DNA of 64,000 nt from Flavobacterium sp. Its GTDB lineage: Bacteria > Bacteroidota > Bacteroidia > Flavobacteriales > Flavobacteriaceae. Below are positions 62,612 to 64,000 of the stretch, piece by piece. The DNA lies in contig JAIXSK010000018.1 in the NCBI GenBank assembly GCA_027484725.1, forward strand, positions 62,001-126,000, given 5' to 3'. Each line of letters begins with the position of its first letter. The first letter of the stretch is position 1. Made by a program: the position numbers and the translations under genes. A model generated the notes under the pieces. It saw only the letters and a list, made by a program, of their open reading frames with translations. It made no database searches and had not been told where the DNA came from.

Positions 62612-64000
62612 ATGAAACTTTTTTACCTAGGGCTATTTGCCTTTTTTTGTGCAATTGCTCAAGCCCAAGAAACGCCCAAGAACTCCAAAACCAAAGACTC
62701 AACTGCTACTTCAAAACCGCAAGAACTCAACGAAGTAACCATTTATGGAAACAAACGGCAGTACATTAAAGTTGAATCAGACAAAACCACGGTCAATGTC
62801 AAAAACAATCCGATGCTCAACAGCGGTTCGAGCTTAGATGCGGTGAAGAAAATTCCCGGTGTAATTACCTCGCCTTCGGGTGGTTTAACGCTCAATGCCA
62901 AAGGAGTTACCATTTATATTGACGGAATGCCGAGCTCATTAAGCGGAGCCGATTTACAAAATTATCTATTGACCTTGCCGGCTACCGCGATTGAAAAAAT
63001 TGAACTCATTTACAATCCGGGAGCTTCCTATGATGCCAACGCCAGTGGTTCAATCATCAACATCATTACCAGTTCGCGCAAGATGAAAGGCGTGAATGCC
63101 AGCTTTAACATCAATTACAATTTTAATAAATACCAAAAACCCAGTCCGCAAATTTTGCTCAACGGTAAAAAGAAAAAAATCAGTTGGCAAACCATGATTG
63201 GTTACAATTATATTGACGGAGAAGTTGTCAATAAAAACGACCAGACTTTTTCTGATTTCAATCCGGACGAAATACTCAAACAAAAAAACTTTGCACAAAG
63301 CACCAACCGCAATTTTTATTGGAGAACCGGTACGAATTATAAAATCAACGATAAATCAAACCTATTGGTCAACTATAATCTCAATTTGGCCAATGATCGG
63401 GTGAGCAATGAAGCAACCACTTTTGGAAACGGAATCAACTTTTTTAACAAAGGTGTTTCAAACAATAAAAACAACAACCACGAAATTAGTTTACAGTACA
63501 AAACCAAACTCGACACCCTTGACAGAACGCTTGACATTGTTGCCTTTACAAACTTTTTTGACAAAAAACCTTTGACTAAATCACATGGTGTTAACAACGG
63601 AACTCCGACTTTTTTTGGAGGCAATATTGATTTTAAACTGGCCAATCATTATTTGAAATACGATTTTGCCATTCCGTTTAAAAAGATTGATTTCTCACTC
63701 AATACCGGAGGAAAATTTAACTACATCAAGGTAACAGACAAAGGAGTTTATGCATTGAATTCTGCAACGCCTTCGGTTGTTGATTTTGATTATAAAGAAA
63801 GTAATCTGGCCTTTTATCTGGAGGCGCGCAAAAAAATCAAGAAACTCAACCTTACAGCCGGAATCCGTTTTGAAGATTATAAAGTAGATCGCACCGCATG
63901 GCAAGATGCAACGCGCACCGATGTAGATTTTAAAAACACCAACTTTTTTCCGAACGCCAGCGCGATGTATGAGTTTACCAACGACATCAATTTGACAGCG
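62612..64000 (+). CDS. TonB-dependent receptor, outer-membrane beta-barrel family, 3' end cut by window
   Basis: At least 463 residues, still open at base 64000. Signal peptide MKLFYLGLFAFFCAIAQAQ, a Lys/Ser/Thr linker, then the plug domain: LNEVTIYGNKRQYIKVESDKTTVNV, SSLDAVKKIPGVITS, GVTIYIDGMPSSLSGADLQNYL, and ATAIEKIELIYNPGASYDANASGSIINIIT. Barrel strands with Tyr/Asn periodicity follow. It lacks an N-terminal carboxypeptidase-like domain, so it is of the outer_membrane_beta-barrel_3 type rather than SusC. Substrate is unknown; no SusD partner is visible upstream. Confidence 0.9.
   Translation, partial: MKLFYLGLFAFFCAIAQAQETPKNSKTKDSTATSKPQELNEVTIYGNKRQYIKVESDKTTVNVKNNPMLNSGSSLDAVKKIPGVITSPSGGLTLNAKGVTIYIDGMPSSLSGADLQNYLLTLPATAIEKIELIYNPGASYDANASGSIINIITSSRKMKGVNASFNINYNFNKYQKPSPQILLNGKKKKISWQTMIGYNYIDGEVVNKNDQTFSDFNPDEILKQKNFAQSTNRNFYWRTGTNYKINDKSNLLVNYNLNLANDRVSNEATTFGNGINFFNKGVSNNKNNNHEISLQYKTKLDTLDRTLDIVAFTNFFDKKPLTKSHGVNNGTPTFFGGNIDFKLANHYLKYDFAIPFKKIDFSLNTGGKFNYIKVTDKGVYALNSATPSVVDFDYKESNLAFYLEARKKIKKLNLTAGIRFEDYKVDRTAWQDATRTDVDFKNTNFFPNASAMYEFTNDINLTA

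Noticed and set aside
62578..62769. 63-residue open frame overlapping the receptor start
   Set aside because: Overlaps the signal peptide and plug region of the receptor in another frame; the receptor has clear domains.
62612..64000. Possible frameshifted or missing receptor gene at the right edge
   Set aside because: Translation in one frame is open from the ATG to the last base with a full plug domain; the gene is merely cut by the window edge.

Overview
The window looks like a chromosome segment of a Bacteroidota bacterium in the family Flavobacteriaceae, most likely Flavobacterium or a close relative. The support is: promoters of the Bacteroidota type (TAnnTTTG about 7 bp before the transcription start); cargo with type IX secretion sorting domains plus a type IX plug-protein homologue; GLPGLI, DUF5686, DUF5916 and DUF5103 proteins; a K+-dependent membrane pyrophosphatase; an S46 dipeptidyl-peptidase; and a FolK-deoxynucleoside kinase fusion. 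Gene order is that of a housekeeping chromosome. I see no prophage, integrase, insertion sequence, CRISPR array or rRNA operon.

Layout. 1-3.6 kb: 3' part of metK, a GLPGLI protein, a secreted protein overlapping a deoxynucleoside kinase, and a DinB-like protein. 3.7-9.5 kb: membrane pyrophosphatase with an odd Cys-rich tail, a HhH-GPD DNA glycosylase and a DUF5686 outer-membrane protein. 9.6-16.7 kb: pdhB divergent from etfBA, a bifunctional nuclease, thyA, an AraC regulator and a type IX cargo protein. 16.7-22 kb: tRNA-Gly, an L,D-transpeptidase-fold protein, a DUF5916 protein and gpmI. 22-27.1 kb: a TetR-ABC-HlyD-TolC export operon whose ABC ATPase has degenerate catalytic motifs. 27.2-38.7 kb: CoA-transferase, map, methyltransferase, type IX plug protein, apaG, pruA, type IX cargo, rsmG, fatty acid desaturase, aminotransferase and a Crp/Fnr regulator. 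38.7-41.5 kb: a compact redox/electrophile cluster (pirin, YjdJ-like acetyltransferase, OsmC, YjdI-like Fe-S protein, small membrane protein, FMN reductase). 41.5-50.3 kb: DUF1566 lipoprotein, fabD, galE, a DegT aminotransferase, waaA, a DPP11-like peptidase, an Ala/Pro-rich lipoprotein and two tRNAs. 50.4-64 kb: mutS, a DUF1573 protein, a SpoU methyltransferase, FolK-dNK fusion, sppA, an AsmA-like protein, DUF2797, GH3, a 42-residue lipoprotein missed by size cut-offs, and the 5' part of a TonB-dependent receptor.

The most unusual content is non-coding. Five intergenic elements (10676-10752, 20306-20377, 27146-27218, 32011-32149, 44756-44830) share ends of the type AGCCCYG...CRGG...GCT and fold into one common shape. 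The CCTG/CAGG pairing in two copies is replaced by CCCG/CGGG in the other three. In the three copies whose apical hairpin is imperfect, the mismatch is a G-U wobble only when the copy is read in the AGCCC orientation. A different three-helix element sits between etfB and etfA, and a near-perfect 14-bp palindrome lies before the OsmC gene.

Functionally the segment joins central carbon and nucleotide metabolism (pdhB, gpmI, etfBA, thyA, dNKs, FolK) with envelope building and export (T9SS, TolC exporter, waaA, galE, SppA, AsmA, TonB receptor). All functional calls rest on reading the sequence and recalling families. No search was run.
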